Below are positions 39,322 to 49,914 of a stretch of 64,000 bases of DNA, in pieces. The stretch is from Ignavibacteria bacterium (GTDB taxonomy: Bacteria; Bacteroidota; Ignavibacteria; Tepidaquicellales; Tepidaquicellaceae). The notes below the pieces were generated by a model. That model had not been told where the DNA came from and did no database searches. It worked only from the letters and a program-made list of their open reading frames with translations. How positions within the stretch are numbered: the first letter of the stretch is position 1; every line of letters starts with the position of its first letter. Position numbers and translations under genes: made by a program. The stretch lies in assembly GCA_016709315.1 (NCBI GenBank), contig JADJMZ010000003.1:1-64000 (forward strand), written 5' to 3'.

Positions 39322-39951
39322 ATGAAAAACTTAACTACTGTCTTACCGGTATTAATACTGTTTATCGTTTTAATAAATTCAGGATGCGCAGATTCTTCAA
39401 AAGTAAACAGAGAAACAAAATCAACAGATACACAGGTAAAAGAAATCAACACGAAAGGAAAAACAGATTTGAGCAAAAATATTTACGATATAAAAGTAAG
39501 AACAATGGAAGGCGAAGAAAAGAATCTTTCTGATTACAAAGGTAAAGTACTGATGATAGTAAATGTCGCATCGCATTGCGGATATACTTCTCAATATGAG
39601 GGACTCGAAAAAATTTATCAGCAATACAAAGACAAAGGATTTGAAGTGCTTGCATTTCCATGCAATGATTTCGGAGGACAGGAGCCCGGAACAAATGACG
39701 AGATCAGAACATTCTGCGAATCAAAATATAATGTTACATTTCCTTTGTTTGATAAGTTAAAAGTACTTGGTAAAGATAAAAGTCCGTTGTATGCAAGATT
39801 AACAGAAAACTCTGATCCGTCCGGAGACATTGGATGGAATTTTGAAAAATTCATCATTGACAAAAACGGAAATATAGTATCAAGATTCATGAGTAAGAGC
39901 AAACCGGATTCAGAAGAAGTAACTAAAGCAATAGAAGCTTTATTGAATTAA
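39322..39951 (+). CDS. Lipoprotein glutathione peroxidase-family protein
   Basis: A 209-residue thiol peroxidase. The start has a lipoprotein signal with lipobox LINSGC at about residue 19-24, so it is exported and lipid-anchored, which is uncommon for this family. The peroxidatic Cys is in VASHCGYTSQY (Cys rather than selenocysteine), the resolving Cys region is FPCNDFGGQEPG and the late motif is DIGWNFEKFIID. Such enzymes usually take electrons from thioredoxin-like proteins. Its ATG is 48 bases after the symporter; a terminator follows. Confidence 0.9.
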   Translation: MKNLTTVLPVLILFIVLINSGCADSSKVNRETKSTDTQVKEINTKGKTDLSKNIYDIKVRTMEGEEKNLSDYKGKVLMIVNVASHCGYTSQYEGLEKIYQQYKDKGFEVLAFPCNDFGGQEPGTNDEIRTFCESKYNVTFPLFDKLKVLGKDKSPLYARLTENSDPSGDIGWNFEKFIIDKNGNIVSRFMSKSKPDSEEVTKAIEALLN

Positions 39952-39967
39952 GAATATTATCTTAAAT

Positions 39968-40006
39968 AAAAAAAGGCGATGAATTAATATTCACCGCCTT
40001 TTTTTT
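39968..40006. terminator. Bidirectional hairpin terminator
   Basis: AAAAAAGGCGATGAAT, loop, ATTCACCGCCTTTTTTTT: a 16-bp stem with one mismatch and T tracts on both strands, between the convergent peroxidase and PorU-like genes. Confidence 0.9.
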
Positions 40007-40033
40007 ATAAAAACAATATCTTGATTATCTGAT

Positions 40034-43000
40034 CTATCTCAGGATCACTAATTTCTGAGTTTTAGTTTCCAGCTTTGATTCACCTTCTGAAGTTAGTTTG
40101 TAAAGATAAGTACCGTTAGCAACCAATTCGCCATCATCATCTTTTCCGTCCCATGAAATCTGATTTAATCCAATGTTTACAGGGTTTTCTAAAGTTTTAA
40201 TAAGTCTGCCTGAGACAGTATAAATTTTTATTTTGAAATTTCCTGATATATCGCCTCCGCCGATCTCAAAGACAAAGTTAGTTTCATTCCTCATAGGATT
40301 AGGAAAATTATTAAGATCTTTCAAAACAAGTTCACCGCTTACAATAACATCATAAGAGACTGTATCAGTATTATCGGAATTATCAGTGAAAATTACAGAA
40401 AGCCGGTTAACGCCGTCAGGAAGTTCCGGATAATAAAGCATTGTAAACTCATTCCCTGATCTCATATTATTCTTTTCATGATTGACAAAAGCCGGATTTG
40501 GAATACCGTTACTGATAAATGGAATATACACATCATTTAATTTTACGAATAATTTAGAAGTGTCGGCTAATTCTGTTTTTGATGATAACCCGGAATAGGG
40601 GATAGTGATCATAACTTCAGGTTTAGATTTAACATACTCATTTCCTGACAGTAATTTTCCGTCGCTGTAAACTTTTACATCAGTAATACTTTTTTTCATA
40701 CTTCCGGAGGATCTCATGGAGAATTCAATAATATTATTATACGAATAGGATTCATTGAACTGACCTTTGGGTTTATATTCCACATACACTTTCATGCTGT
40801 CTCTGAAATCAGGAACAATAAATCTGTTCATATACTTTTTAACATCATTGACAACAATGGGGCTCGACATTGTGTCTGACAAAATCAGGTTAGAGCTGTT
40901 AAGAGATTTCTTATAAATATTAGTAATTACACCGGGAATATCATAAGACCCGACATTTTTGTAATCATAATTAAATTTAAATTCATCCCCGGGTATATAT
41001 GAAGAAGTCATATCAAGAGTATTAATATCATAAGTTAATTCAGAAGGAACATAATAGTTTACTTTCACAGAATTCAGAACAGGTGAAAGTTTTCCATAAA
41101 TAGTATCAGCAGATAATTTAGCAACGAAATTCAGTTTACTATAAAGATAAGCATTAACAGAGCTCAGATCAGTATTTGTGCTTGTAGTAACATTTGAAAA
41201 AAGAAGAGTCTGCAGATTATTTTTATCAATTCCATAAACATCAAAAGACAGAGAACTAAACGGATTAATAGTTTGAGTCCATGAAAAGTTAAGCCATGAT
41301 TGTGCAGGACCTACTATTGAACTAACAGTTCCGGAAGTTTTTCTGAAAGTTACGCTCCTGCTCACGGTAGATTCAGTCCAGTGGTCACAGGCAGTACAGT
41401 TGAATGCAGTACTGCAGCATCTGTCAAATTCTTCATTCGCCTGAGAGCTGTTAGCTCCGAGATATCCGATTAAACTCCAGGTATGAAAATATCCTGTAAG
41501 GTGTATAGAATCGCAGTAAATACTACCGAACTGTTTAAGTTTCGTTTTAGCAGATGCATTTAACACAGTACCTCCTGAATAAGCCGCATTCAGAAGCATA
41601 AGATACTGAGTGCTGTCAAAAGTATTCAGGAATGTTACCATGGAATCCGATGAAGCGGAAGAGGTCATTTTAAGATTTTTAAACTCAACTATGCTTCCTG
41701 TAAGTTTTTTTACTTTTATCATATTTATCCCGGCATTAAGACCGCCGTCAATATAAATATTGTTATTTCCAACACTGAAAAAAGAAGCTTCTTCTGCATT
41801 GCTGCCGTAAGATCTGATAAACATCTCCGCCGGATAATCATAAAGTTCGATTCCGTTTTGATTGAATTCAGTATTGCTGAAATCTGCAGAAGAATACTGT
41901 GCAGAATTATTTTTCAGAACAGATATACTTGGCTTGGAGTCTATTTTAGTTGTTGTGAGATTTTTTTCGGAATCAGGGTTCTTCAGAGATAAATTACTGT
42001 AGATAAAGTTCTGTGTTTGAGTCCATCCGGTGCTGTCGTTATTGATAACACAGTTCGTTCTCCAGAAATGAATGCGATTATTTATTTTAACAGGAACAGC
42101 TGAGCGGAATTCAGTCTTAACACCTGAAACTCCTTTATTCACAAAAGTTCTTAACGCCGGAGAATTAAAAGAGGCGGAAGTATCAAGCTGTAAGATTACT
42201 GTAATTGAATTAGATGAAGTTTTAAGCAAAGGATTCAGACCTGAAAACACAACGCTGGCAGTGTGGATCAAAGAATTATTAACAGGACTTAATGCAACAA
42301 AAGAAGTGTTTTTTACAGGAAGATTAATAGAAATAACATTATTGCTTTTGTCTTCAAGAGGAAAATAATTTCCGTAATCAAGAATAACATTCAGACTGTA
42401 ATTACCAAGAGAATCAGGAACGAATGAATAATTTATGGTATCAAGGTGAGCGAAATTTCTTCTGATGGTATCTTTTACAGAATACAATAAATTATTTTTA
42501 AACAACTGGAATCTGATTTTACATGAATCAGCATACAATCCGAAATTTTTCGGATAAACTGATATAGTAACATTATCATTAAACACAGGGAATTCATTTG
42601 ATACTTTATAATCAGAGTTTGTAATTGAGAATTCAGGACGGACAGGAAATTTTAATTTTGCTGCAGGGTCTCCAAGCAGACTATAGCAGTTAACAGTGTG
42701 TCTTACATTAAATGAAATAGAATCTTGGCTCATTCTTTTATTAGCATATTTTGTAAGATCACCCATTCTTCTTGTAGAATCAGTTCTGAATGAATTAATT
42801 ATAAATGTCCCGAAATCATTTCCCTGCTGAGAGTAACTCCAGCCGGTAGTCCCGATAAATCCGATCGCGCCTTTGTTGTTTAAATACATAAATCTTTCGC
42901 CGAATCCCCTGTAATCTGACTTCGAGTTTTCGCCGGTGAAGCAGGTTAAGCTTAGTATCAGAGGAAGCCTGGTTCCGTTATTAAGAGTGTTGGGATCAGT

Positions 43001-44920
43001 CATCGCTACTTCCCAGTCATGACTTCCTGCATGTCCTCTGAAATTTACATAACCGACTCCTCTGTCAAAGTCATGAATTATTGAATCTTTAATATTAAAT
43101 GTCTGAGCTCCTGAAATATCCGATCTGTATATCTTGTGAGCTTCGCCTGAAATCGGCGAAGGAGTAATATAGGTACTGATTTCAGTATTAGATTTTAACT
43201 GATGAATAGATTGTTCGGCAGCTGTACCTCCACCTGTTATATAAGTAAATGTTTTGCACCAGTTACCGACGGGTTGACTCTCATAGGAAATTATTTTATC
43301 AACCATAGACTGAGCTTCGGAAGGATAAAAAGCCGGGAGCCTACCGATAGCAATCATATCATAATAAAAAAACGATCCTGAATTTACATTTGCAAAATAT
43401 CCGTCGGAAGGCGGATAGCCATAGACAGGAATATAGTTGTTACTGTAAGCCGAAGTTGACAGATTTTTTTTTGGATCAAGCGAACCTCTGCCCATAAGAC
43501 AAATATATCCCAATTTAGGAAGCTGCCAGTTGTTATAAACATAAATGGTAAAATTCCTTACTGCTATCGGATCTTCAATACCATAATTAAAAATATCATA
43601 TATATCTTCAATCTCAGCTTTAACAGATCTGAAAGAATCTTTAGACTGCCTGTACGCTCTGAGCTGTTCTGCCTGAGATAAAAACAGTTTATTATATATT
43701 ACAAGATAATCAGCGCCGTTGGATGGTGAGGTAAGATCCGGAACAAGTTTCTGTTTAATTCGGAATGGTTTTTTTGTAATATTGTTATTGATGATCTTAA
43801 AATTGCCGCTGCTTTTTCCGGTAAATTTAAGAGTGTCAAGAATATTTGATATACCTGTAATTTTATAGTTATTGGCAATATCATAAATGTTTACGGGGTT
43901 GCCGGAATTAAAACCTGAGACAGAGAATAATTTCGAAGTTGTATCAACAACTCCGGTAATAGCTGACAGCTGTTCATTTCTGAATTTGAAAATTTTCGGA
44001 TACTGAATTTCAATAAAATCCAGATTCATATAACCGGTCGGATAAGTGGCGTTTGGTATATATCCGTAAGTTACCGAGACTGTATTGACAGAAGCAGAGC
44101 TCAGCAGGGAACTTGAAAAATTAATTACAGTATCAACTTTGTTAAAATCATTTGATAAAATTGTAGCTATAGTTGTCCCGTTAATTTTTACAACAAGACT
44201 GTGCTCATTGATCACCGATGTGTTTCTCGTGACCGGATATCCGAAAATTTTAACGGAAGATGTTTGCGGAACATTATAAAGAAAAGAAGTGGAAAATGTA
44301 TCACTCAAAGTCTGAGTATTTCCTATTTTCGACCAGTACCATCCTTCCCCCCTGAATTTTTCAGTATTTAGGTATCCGTAATCTGATGTGCTGATATTCT
44401 GACCCTGACTGTAATAATAATCTCTCTCCAAATGAACTGCATCGTTAAAATACTGATTGGAATAGACCGCTCCTGAAACAAATGATGATATTGAGTAACG
44501 GGTGCCAAAGCTTCCGCCCCAGTCTATCCAGTACACGCTTGTATCAGAGTAGGTATTGTAATATTCATTTGTTGTATAAGTTACTGTATTATTCTGATCA
44601 TAAGTATTCGTGATACCGCCGTAATTACGCGAACCGTAAAAATCAAAATAATCTGAAACTCCAAAAACTCCGTCCGATTCTCCGCTGAAATACAGAGGGA
44701 TCTGATTTCCTTTGTAGAAAACCTTTACAGTCCTCGGATCTATTGCCGCAACGGAAATCCCAGCATTTGTAAAGTCTGTCTGACCAATGCGATACATCCC
44801 GTCTTCGCAAAGATACATCTTCAGATAAGTCTTGTTCGGTGTGATCCAGTTGTAATTTTGAGAAAATGAAATATCAGAATTAACTATAAAGAGCAAACAG
44901 AATAAAAATATTTTTTTCAT
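40034..44920 (-). CDS. PorU-like T9SS sortase/C25 peptidase, second copy
   Basis: A 1628-residue secreted protein. Order of parts: signal peptide (1-21, ending SFSQ), the N-terminal PorU-like region starting NYNWITPNKTYLKMY, a gingipain-type C25 catalytic domain with His630 (FRGHAGSHDW) and Cys660 (SLTCFTGENS), several Ig-like parts, a domain resembling ILEI/FAM3 at ~1030-1150, a cysteine cluster (DRCCSTAFNCTACDHW), and a C-terminal FlgD-like/T9SS sorting domain (NFPNPMRNETNFVFE, ending KLVILR). PorU removes sorting signals of T9SS cargo at the cell surface and links cargo to a glycolipid. The size and sorting domain fit the PorU2 subgroup rather than classic PorU. A tandem paralogue lies 86 bases upstream. 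Confidence 0.75.
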   Translation of the reverse strand: MKKIFLFCLLFIVNSDISFSQNYNWITPNKTYLKMYLCEDGMYRIGQTDFTNAGISVAAIDPRTVKVFYKGNQIPLYFSGESDGVFGVSDYFDFYGSRNYGGITNTYDQNNTVTYTTNEYYNTYSDTSVYWIDWGGSFGTRYSISSFVSGAVYSNQYFNDAVHLERDYYYSQGQNISTSDYGYLNTEKFRGEGWYWSKIGNTQTLSDTFSTSFLYNVPQTSSVKIFGYPVTRNTSVINEHSLVVKINGTTIATILSNDFNKVDTVINFSSSLLSSASVNTVSVTYGYIPNATYPTGYMNLDFIEIQYPKIFKFRNEQLSAITGVVDTTSKLFSVSGFNSGNPVNIYDIANNYKITGISNILDTLKFTGKSSGNFKIINNNITKKPFRIKQKLVPDLTSPSNGADYLVIYNKLFLSQAEQLRAYRQSKDSFRSVKAEIEDIYDIFNYGIEDPIAVRNFTIYVYNNWQLPKLGYICLMGRGSLDPKKNLSTSAYSNNYIPVYGYPPSDGYFANVNSGSFFYYDMIAIGRLPAFYPSEAQSMVDKIISYESQPVGNWCKTFTYITGGGTAAEQSIHQLKSNTEISTYITPSPISGEAHKIYRSDISGAQTFNIKDSIIHDFDRGVGYVNFRGHAGSHDWEVAMTDPNTLNNGTRLPLILSLTCFTGENSKSDYRGFGERFMYLNNKGAIGFIGTTGWSYSQQGNDFGTFIINSFRTDSTRRMGDLTKYANKRMSQDSISFNVRHTVNCYSLLGDPAAKLKFPVRPEFSITNSDYKVSNEFPVFNDNVTISVYPKNFGLYADSCKIRFQLFKNNLLYSVKDTIRRNFAHLDTINYSFVPDSLGNYSLNVILDYGNYFPLEDKSNNVISINLPVKNTSFVALSPVNNSLIHTASVVFSGLNPLLKTSSNSITVILQLDTSASFNSPALRTFVNKGVSGVKTEFRSAVPVKINNRIHFWRTNCVINNDSTGWTQTQNFIYSNLSLKNPDSEKNLTTTKIDSKPSISVLKNNSAQYSSADFSNTEFNQNGIELYDYPAEMFIRSYGSNAEEASFFSVGNNNIYIDGGLNAGINMIKVKKLTGSIVEFKNLKMTSSASSDSMVTFLNTFDSTQYLMLLNAAYSGGTVLNASAKTKLKQFGSIYCDSIHLTGYFHTWSLIGYLGANSSQANEEFDRCCSTAFNCTACDHWTESTVSRSVTFRKTSGTVSSIVGPAQSWLNFSWTQTINPFSSLSFDVYGIDKNNLQTLLFSNVTTSTNTDLSSVNAYLYSKLNFVAKLSADTIYGKLSPVLNSVKVNYYVPSELTYDINTLDMTSSYIPGDEFKFNYDYKNVGSYDIPGVITNIYKKSLNSSNLILSDTMSSPIVVNDVKKYMNRFIVPDFRDSMKVYVEYKPKGQFNESYSYNNIIEFSMRSSGSMKKSITDVKVYSDGKLLSGNEYVKSKPEVMITIPYSGLSSKTELADTSKLFVKLNDVYIPFISNGIPNPAFVNHEKNNMRSGNEFTMLYYPELPDGVNRLSVIFTDNSDNTDTVSYDVIVSGELVLKDLNNFPNPMRNETNFVFEIGGGDISGNFKIKIYTVSGRLIKTLENPVNIGLNQISWDGKDDDGELVANGTYLYKLTSEGESKLETKTQKLVILR

Positions 44921-45006
44921 AAATTTTTTATGGAAATTAAATGTACATCATTTTAGATTACGAAAATATAAAAATATTAAAAATTGGTTCGTTAATAAAT
45001 CTACTG

Positions 45007-48000
45007 CTATTTCAGAACTACTAATTTCTGAACTTTTGATTCAATTTCAGAATTATTGTCAACAACGATTTTGTATAAATACGTACCGTTAGCTACAAAA
45101 TCTCCGTCAGCGTCTTTGCCGTCCCATAGTATCTGGTTAACTCCTGTTAAAGCGATATATTCCAATTCTCTTATCAGCTTACCTGAAACAGAATACAATT
45201 TAACTCTTACCTTTCCAATATCTTCCGGACCTGTAATATTAAAAACAAAATTAGTCTCGCCTTTCATTGGATTCGGATAATTATATATATCACTGATACT
45301 GAGTCTGTCACTTACTATAACATCATAGGTAAGAGTGTCAAAATCCGAAGAACCCGTTTTGTAAATAAAAGATAATTTGTTACTTCCTTCACTTAACTGA
45401 GGATAAAACATAAGCGAGTAACTGTTATTATCATTGCCGCTCCTATTGTTTGCTTTTGGATTCAAAGCGGGATTGATATTACTGTTCAGAAAATACGGAA
45501 TATAAGCGTCATTCAGTTTTATTGAAAGCTGAGTAGTATCATTTAAATCCGGCGTATTCAGAGAATTGCTAATGTTAATTTTAATTTCAGGATTTTTCCT
45601 GGAATGATCTCCGTTTTTTAAATTTATACCATCGCATAAAACTTCTATATCTGTCGTTGCAATTACACCCGAATTTGTCAGTGAAAAATCCGCAAAGTTA
45701 TTGTATGAATAAAATTCATTTTGATCTCCCTTTGGTTTTATCTGAACATATATTCTCGTACTGTCTCTGAATGAAGGAGTAGAGAAATTATTTGAATAAG
45801 TTTTTACACTGTCCATTTTAAGTAACGAATTTACAGTATCAGATAACAATAATACAGAATCCCTTACAGGTCCGTTAAAAACATTTATGATTGTCCCGTA
45901 AATATAGGTATAGCCGGCATTGGAATAGTTAAATGAAAAAGCGGTTCTTTTGCTGTCCTTCAAATTCAAATTCGGAATAAGTGAATTTTTATCGAGTACC
46001 AGTTCAGCAGCAGGTGTGTAATTTGCTTTTAAAGATCTCAGAGACGGAGACTGCACACCGATAAGAGTATCAATGCTGAATTTTGCGAGAAGGTTGAACT
46101 TAGGATATTGCTGAGCTTTTACAGAGCTGAGGTCGTTAAAGTTACTGGCAGTAAGATTGGAAAACAGCAAGGTCTGATTATTGTTTCTGTCAATTCCTAC
46201 CACATCAAAAGTAAGATTCGCATTGGGAACGGAAATTCCGCTCCAGGAAAAATCAGTCCATGTCTGCGCAGGTCCGATTATATTTGAAACTGTACCCGAA
46301 GTCTTTCTGAACACCACATCCATTGAACAAACAGACTGTGTCCAGTGATCACAGGCCGTACAGTTGAATGCCGTTCTGCAGCATGGATCAAAAGACTCGC
46401 AAACCTGAGAATGATTAGCTCCGTAATAACCTATAAAGCTCCAGGTATGGAAATATCCTGTTAAATGTATAGAATCACAATATATGCTTCCGAACTGTCT
46501 GAGTTTTGCTTTTGCTGAAGGATTTAAAACTGTTCCGCCTGAATAAGCTGCATTCAAAAGCATAAGATACTGAGTACTGTCAAAAGTATTCAGAAATGTT
46601 ACAATAGAATCCGAAGATGCAGAAGATGTCATTTTGTAATTTTTGAATTCCATTATTCTTCCGCTGAGTTTCTTGACTTTTATCAGATTCAATCCTGTAT
46701 TAGAGCCGCCGTCAATGTATATGTTATTATTTCCAACAGAAAAATATGAAGCTTCTTCAGCATTGCTTCCATAAGATCTTACAAAAAGTGTGGCAGGTAT
46801 TTCATTTAATTTTATTTCATCCCCGATATAAGAAGTGTTGTAAAAATCTGTCTCACTGTACTGAGTCTGCTTTAACTTTCTAAGATCAGCTCTTATTTCG
46901 GAATTTACATATCGCATTTTCGGATCACCCGGACTGCTTATGCCTATTCCGTTATTATAAATGAATGTCTGCCTCTTTGACCATGAAGTAGTGTCATTAT
47001 TAATAACAGCACGTGTCCTCCAGTAATACAGCGTATTGTTTTCTGTAACAGATAGGTATGTTTTGAATTTTGTTACGGCACCTGAAATGCTGCTGTTGGT
47101 AAATGATCTGACGAGCGGCGAATTAAAATTCACTGAAGTATCAAGCTGCATAAAAACCCTGACAGAATTAAGATTTAATCTTATATTCGGATTTAGTGCG
47201 GATAATTCAACTGTATCTTTAAATAAAACAGTATTATCAGCGGGTGAAATTGGAATAAACGTATTGTTTTTTGTAGGTATGTTTATAGTGATCGAATTAT
47301 TATTTTCAATTTCATTTGGATACCAGTTGTCTTTATCAAGGGTAACAACCATATTATAAATTCCGGATGAGTCTAGTTTGAAGTTATATTTTACGGAATC
47401 TTTGAATCTGAAATTACGATAAATTGTATCTTTAACAGAATAGCTCAGATTATTTTTTAAAAGCTGAAATCTGATTTTGCATGAATCTGCAAACAGTCCG
47501 TAATTTTTAGGATATATTGTCAGAATGTTATCTTCATTTACACTCGGTTCGTTATTTGTAAGTTTATATGCATTGCTGTTAATTGAAAACTCAGGCCATT
47601 TCGGAAGAATCAAAGGAACAGCCGGGTCTCCGAGAAGATTATAGCAATTTATAGTATGTCTTGTATTGAATGATAAGGAATCTCCTCTCATTAATCTGCC
47701 TGCAGCTTTCAGAAAATCACCAAGTCTTCTTGTAGTATCAAGATTAAGACTTTGTGTAACGAAAGTTCCGAAATAATTGCCGCTTGAAGTAAAACTCCAG
47801 CCGGTGGTTCCGATGAATCCGATTGCTCCCTTCCCTCCTAAATAGACAAATCTTTCTCCGAATCCTCTGTAATCAGCTTTTGAATTTTCACCTGTAAAAC
47901 ATGTAAGACTAAGAATTAAAGGCAGTTTACTTCCATTGCTAAGAGTGTTCGGATCCTGCATAACCACTTCCCAGTCGTGGCTTCCTGCATGACCTCTGAA

Positions 48001-49878
48001 GTTTACAAATACTGTTCCCCGGTTAATGGTATTTTTAAGTGAATCAGCTATATTGTAAGTAAGGGATCCTACAGTATCTGTACGGTATATTTTCACGGCT
48101 TCCCCTGAAATTTTTGTAGAAGTAATATAAGTGTTTATATCAGCATTCGATGTCTGCTGATGTGATTGCTGCTCACCATAAGTGCCTCCGCCGGTTATGT
48201 AAGTAAAAGTTTTCCACCAGTCGGCAGGCGGCTCATTTTCGTAAGCAATTATTTTATCCACCATAGTCTGCGCTTCAGTAACAGTGTAAGCGGGAAGTCT
48301 TCCTGTTGATATCTGATCATAATAAAAGAATGTTCCTATATTTACATTTCCGAAATATCCGTCTGAGTTTGGGTAACCGTAAACCGGAATTAAATTCTTA
48401 TAATAAACGGAAGTTGAAAGATTTTTTTTAGGATCAAATGAACCTCTTCCAAAAAGACAAATAAATTTAAGCTTGGGAAGCTGCCAGTTGTCATAAACAT
48501 ACTTTGTGAAATTTCTCACTGCTAAAGGACTTTCCAAACCATAATTGAAAATGTCGTACAGATCCTCGATCTCCGCTTTTACAGATCTGAAATTATCGCG
48601 TGATTGTCTGTAGGATCTGAGTTGCTCTGCAGGTGAGGTGAATAAACTATTATAAACTATAAGATAATCAGCACCGTTTGAAGTTGATACAAGATCAGGT
48701 ACAGACCTTTGTTTTATCCGGAAAGGTTTTTTAGTTATGTTATTATTTACTATTTCAAATTTCCCGTTGCTTTTGCCAGTGAATTTAAGGGTGTCTGCAT
48801 TAAAACTGAAATTCTCTATCCTGTAATTATTTTCATTATCATAAATGTTAACAGGATTTACTGAATTAAAACCTGACAATTTAAAAAGTCTGGAAGTTGT
48901 ATCCGTCAATGCTGTTCTGGCTGAAAAGAGATTATTCCTAATAGCGAATTTTTTCGGATACTGAATTTCATAAAAATCAAAGAAAACGCCTCCCGAAAAT
49001 CCTGATACAGGGACATAAGTAAATGATACTGTATTTGCAGATACGGCTGACAGAAGGGAAGTGGAAAATGTCAGCGTCGTATCAAATCTGTTAAAATCAT
49101 TTGAGACAAGAGTAGTTACCAATGTTCCGTTTATCCTGATTTCAAGATTATGCTCGTTTAAGATGCCAGTATTCCTGTTGGAAGGATAAGCAAAAAGTTT
49201 CAAAGAAAAATTCAAAGGAGTATTATACAGCAGCGGCAGTGAAAAAGTGTCTGTTAAATTCTGATTGTCACCGATCAACTTCCAGTACCATCCTTCGCCT
49301 CTATATTTCTCTGTTGAAAGAAAATTATAATCTGCAGAAGAAAAATTCTGTCCCTGGCTGTATAATTTGTCATTTTCAAAATGCATCTGATCGTAAATAT
49401 AATCAGGAGTAAAGGGAGTGACTGTGCTGAAATTAGAAATACTATATCGTAATCCGTTTGCTCCGTCCCAGTCAATCCAGTAAATATTCGTATCGGAATA
49501 CTGATTGAAATATTCATTAGTAGTATAGGCAACTGCATTAGACTGATCATAAGTAATTGTAGGACCGCCATAGTTTCTGGTACCGAAAAAATCAAAATAA
49601 TCGTTATCATTAAAAACCCCGTCCTGTTCACCCAGAAAATAAAGAGGAATCTGCGATCCTTTGTTAAAAACTTTTACAGTTCGCGGATCAATGTTGCTTA
49701 CATTAATACCGGCATTATTGAAATCAGATTTATTGATTCTGTACATCCCGTCCCCGGCGATATACATTTTCAGATATGTCTTATTGGGAGTGATCCAGTT
49801 ATAATTCTGAGCAAAGGAATATCCATGCAGAGAAAGAAATATAATAAATATAATTAGAATCCGGGAAATTGTTTTCAT
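45007..49878 (-). CDS. PorU-like T9SS sortase/C25 peptidase, first copy
   Basis: A 1623-residue paralogue of the next gene downstream, of the same layout: signal peptide (ending SFAQ), NYNWITPNKTYLKMY, catalytic His630 and Cys660 at exactly the same residue numbers, the ILEI-like domain and cysteine cluster (DPCCRTAFNCTACDHW), and a sorting domain (NYPNPMKGETNFVF, ending KLVVLK). The two proteins are clearly diverged over most of their length but nearly identical in the ILEI-like block. Both keep the catalytic pair, so both may be active, perhaps on different cargo. The gene begins 36 bases after a glycosyltransferase gene and is probably transcribed with it. Confidence 0.75.
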   Translation of the reverse strand: MKTISRILIIFIIFLSLHGYSFAQNYNWITPNKTYLKMYIAGDGMYRINKSDFNNAGINVSNIDPRTVKVFNKGSQIPLYFLGEQDGVFNDNDYFDFFGTRNYGGPTITYDQSNAVAYTTNEYFNQYSDTNIYWIDWDGANGLRYSISNFSTVTPFTPDYIYDQMHFENDKLYSQGQNFSSADYNFLSTEKYRGEGWYWKLIGDNQNLTDTFSLPLLYNTPLNFSLKLFAYPSNRNTGILNEHNLEIRINGTLVTTLVSNDFNRFDTTLTFSTSLLSAVSANTVSFTYVPVSGFSGGVFFDFYEIQYPKKFAIRNNLFSARTALTDTTSRLFKLSGFNSVNPVNIYDNENNYRIENFSFNADTLKFTGKSNGKFEIVNNNITKKPFRIKQRSVPDLVSTSNGADYLIVYNSLFTSPAEQLRSYRQSRDNFRSVKAEIEDLYDIFNYGLESPLAVRNFTKYVYDNWQLPKLKFICLFGRGSFDPKKNLSTSVYYKNLIPVYGYPNSDGYFGNVNIGTFFYYDQISTGRLPAYTVTEAQTMVDKIIAYENEPPADWWKTFTYITGGGTYGEQQSHQQTSNADINTYITSTKISGEAVKIYRTDTVGSLTYNIADSLKNTINRGTVFVNFRGHAGSHDWEVVMQDPNTLSNGSKLPLILSLTCFTGENSKADYRGFGERFVYLGGKGAIGFIGTTGWSFTSSGNYFGTFVTQSLNLDTTRRLGDFLKAAGRLMRGDSLSFNTRHTINCYNLLGDPAVPLILPKWPEFSINSNAYKLTNNEPSVNEDNILTIYPKNYGLFADSCKIRFQLLKNNLSYSVKDTIYRNFRFKDSVKYNFKLDSSGIYNMVVTLDKDNWYPNEIENNNSITINIPTKNNTFIPISPADNTVLFKDTVELSALNPNIRLNLNSVRVFMQLDTSVNFNSPLVRSFTNSSISGAVTKFKTYLSVTENNTLYYWRTRAVINNDTTSWSKRQTFIYNNGIGISSPGDPKMRYVNSEIRADLRKLKQTQYSETDFYNTSYIGDEIKLNEIPATLFVRSYGSNAEEASYFSVGNNNIYIDGGSNTGLNLIKVKKLSGRIMEFKNYKMTSSASSDSIVTFLNTFDSTQYLMLLNAAYSGGTVLNPSAKAKLRQFGSIYCDSIHLTGYFHTWSFIGYYGANHSQVCESFDPCCRTAFNCTACDHWTQSVCSMDVVFRKTSGTVSNIIGPAQTWTDFSWSGISVPNANLTFDVVGIDRNNNQTLLFSNLTASNFNDLSSVKAQQYPKFNLLAKFSIDTLIGVQSPSLRSLKANYTPAAELVLDKNSLIPNLNLKDSKRTAFSFNYSNAGYTYIYGTIINVFNGPVRDSVLLLSDTVNSLLKMDSVKTYSNNFSTPSFRDSTRIYVQIKPKGDQNEFYSYNNFADFSLTNSGVIATTDIEVLCDGINLKNGDHSRKNPEIKINISNSLNTPDLNDTTQLSIKLNDAYIPYFLNSNINPALNPKANNRSGNDNNSYSLMFYPQLSEGSNKLSFIYKTGSSDFDTLTYDVIVSDRLSISDIYNYPNPMKGETNFVFNITGPEDIGKVRVKLYSVSGKLIRELEYIALTGVNQILWDGKDADGDFVANGTYLYKIVVDNNSEIESKVQKLVVLK

Positions 49879-49914
49879 AATAATGTAATGTTAAAATTGT
49901 AAAATAATTACAGT

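Noticed and set aside
39961..40010. Small RNA or attenuator after the peroxidase gene
   Set aside because: It is a plain convergent terminator hairpin with T tracts on both sides.
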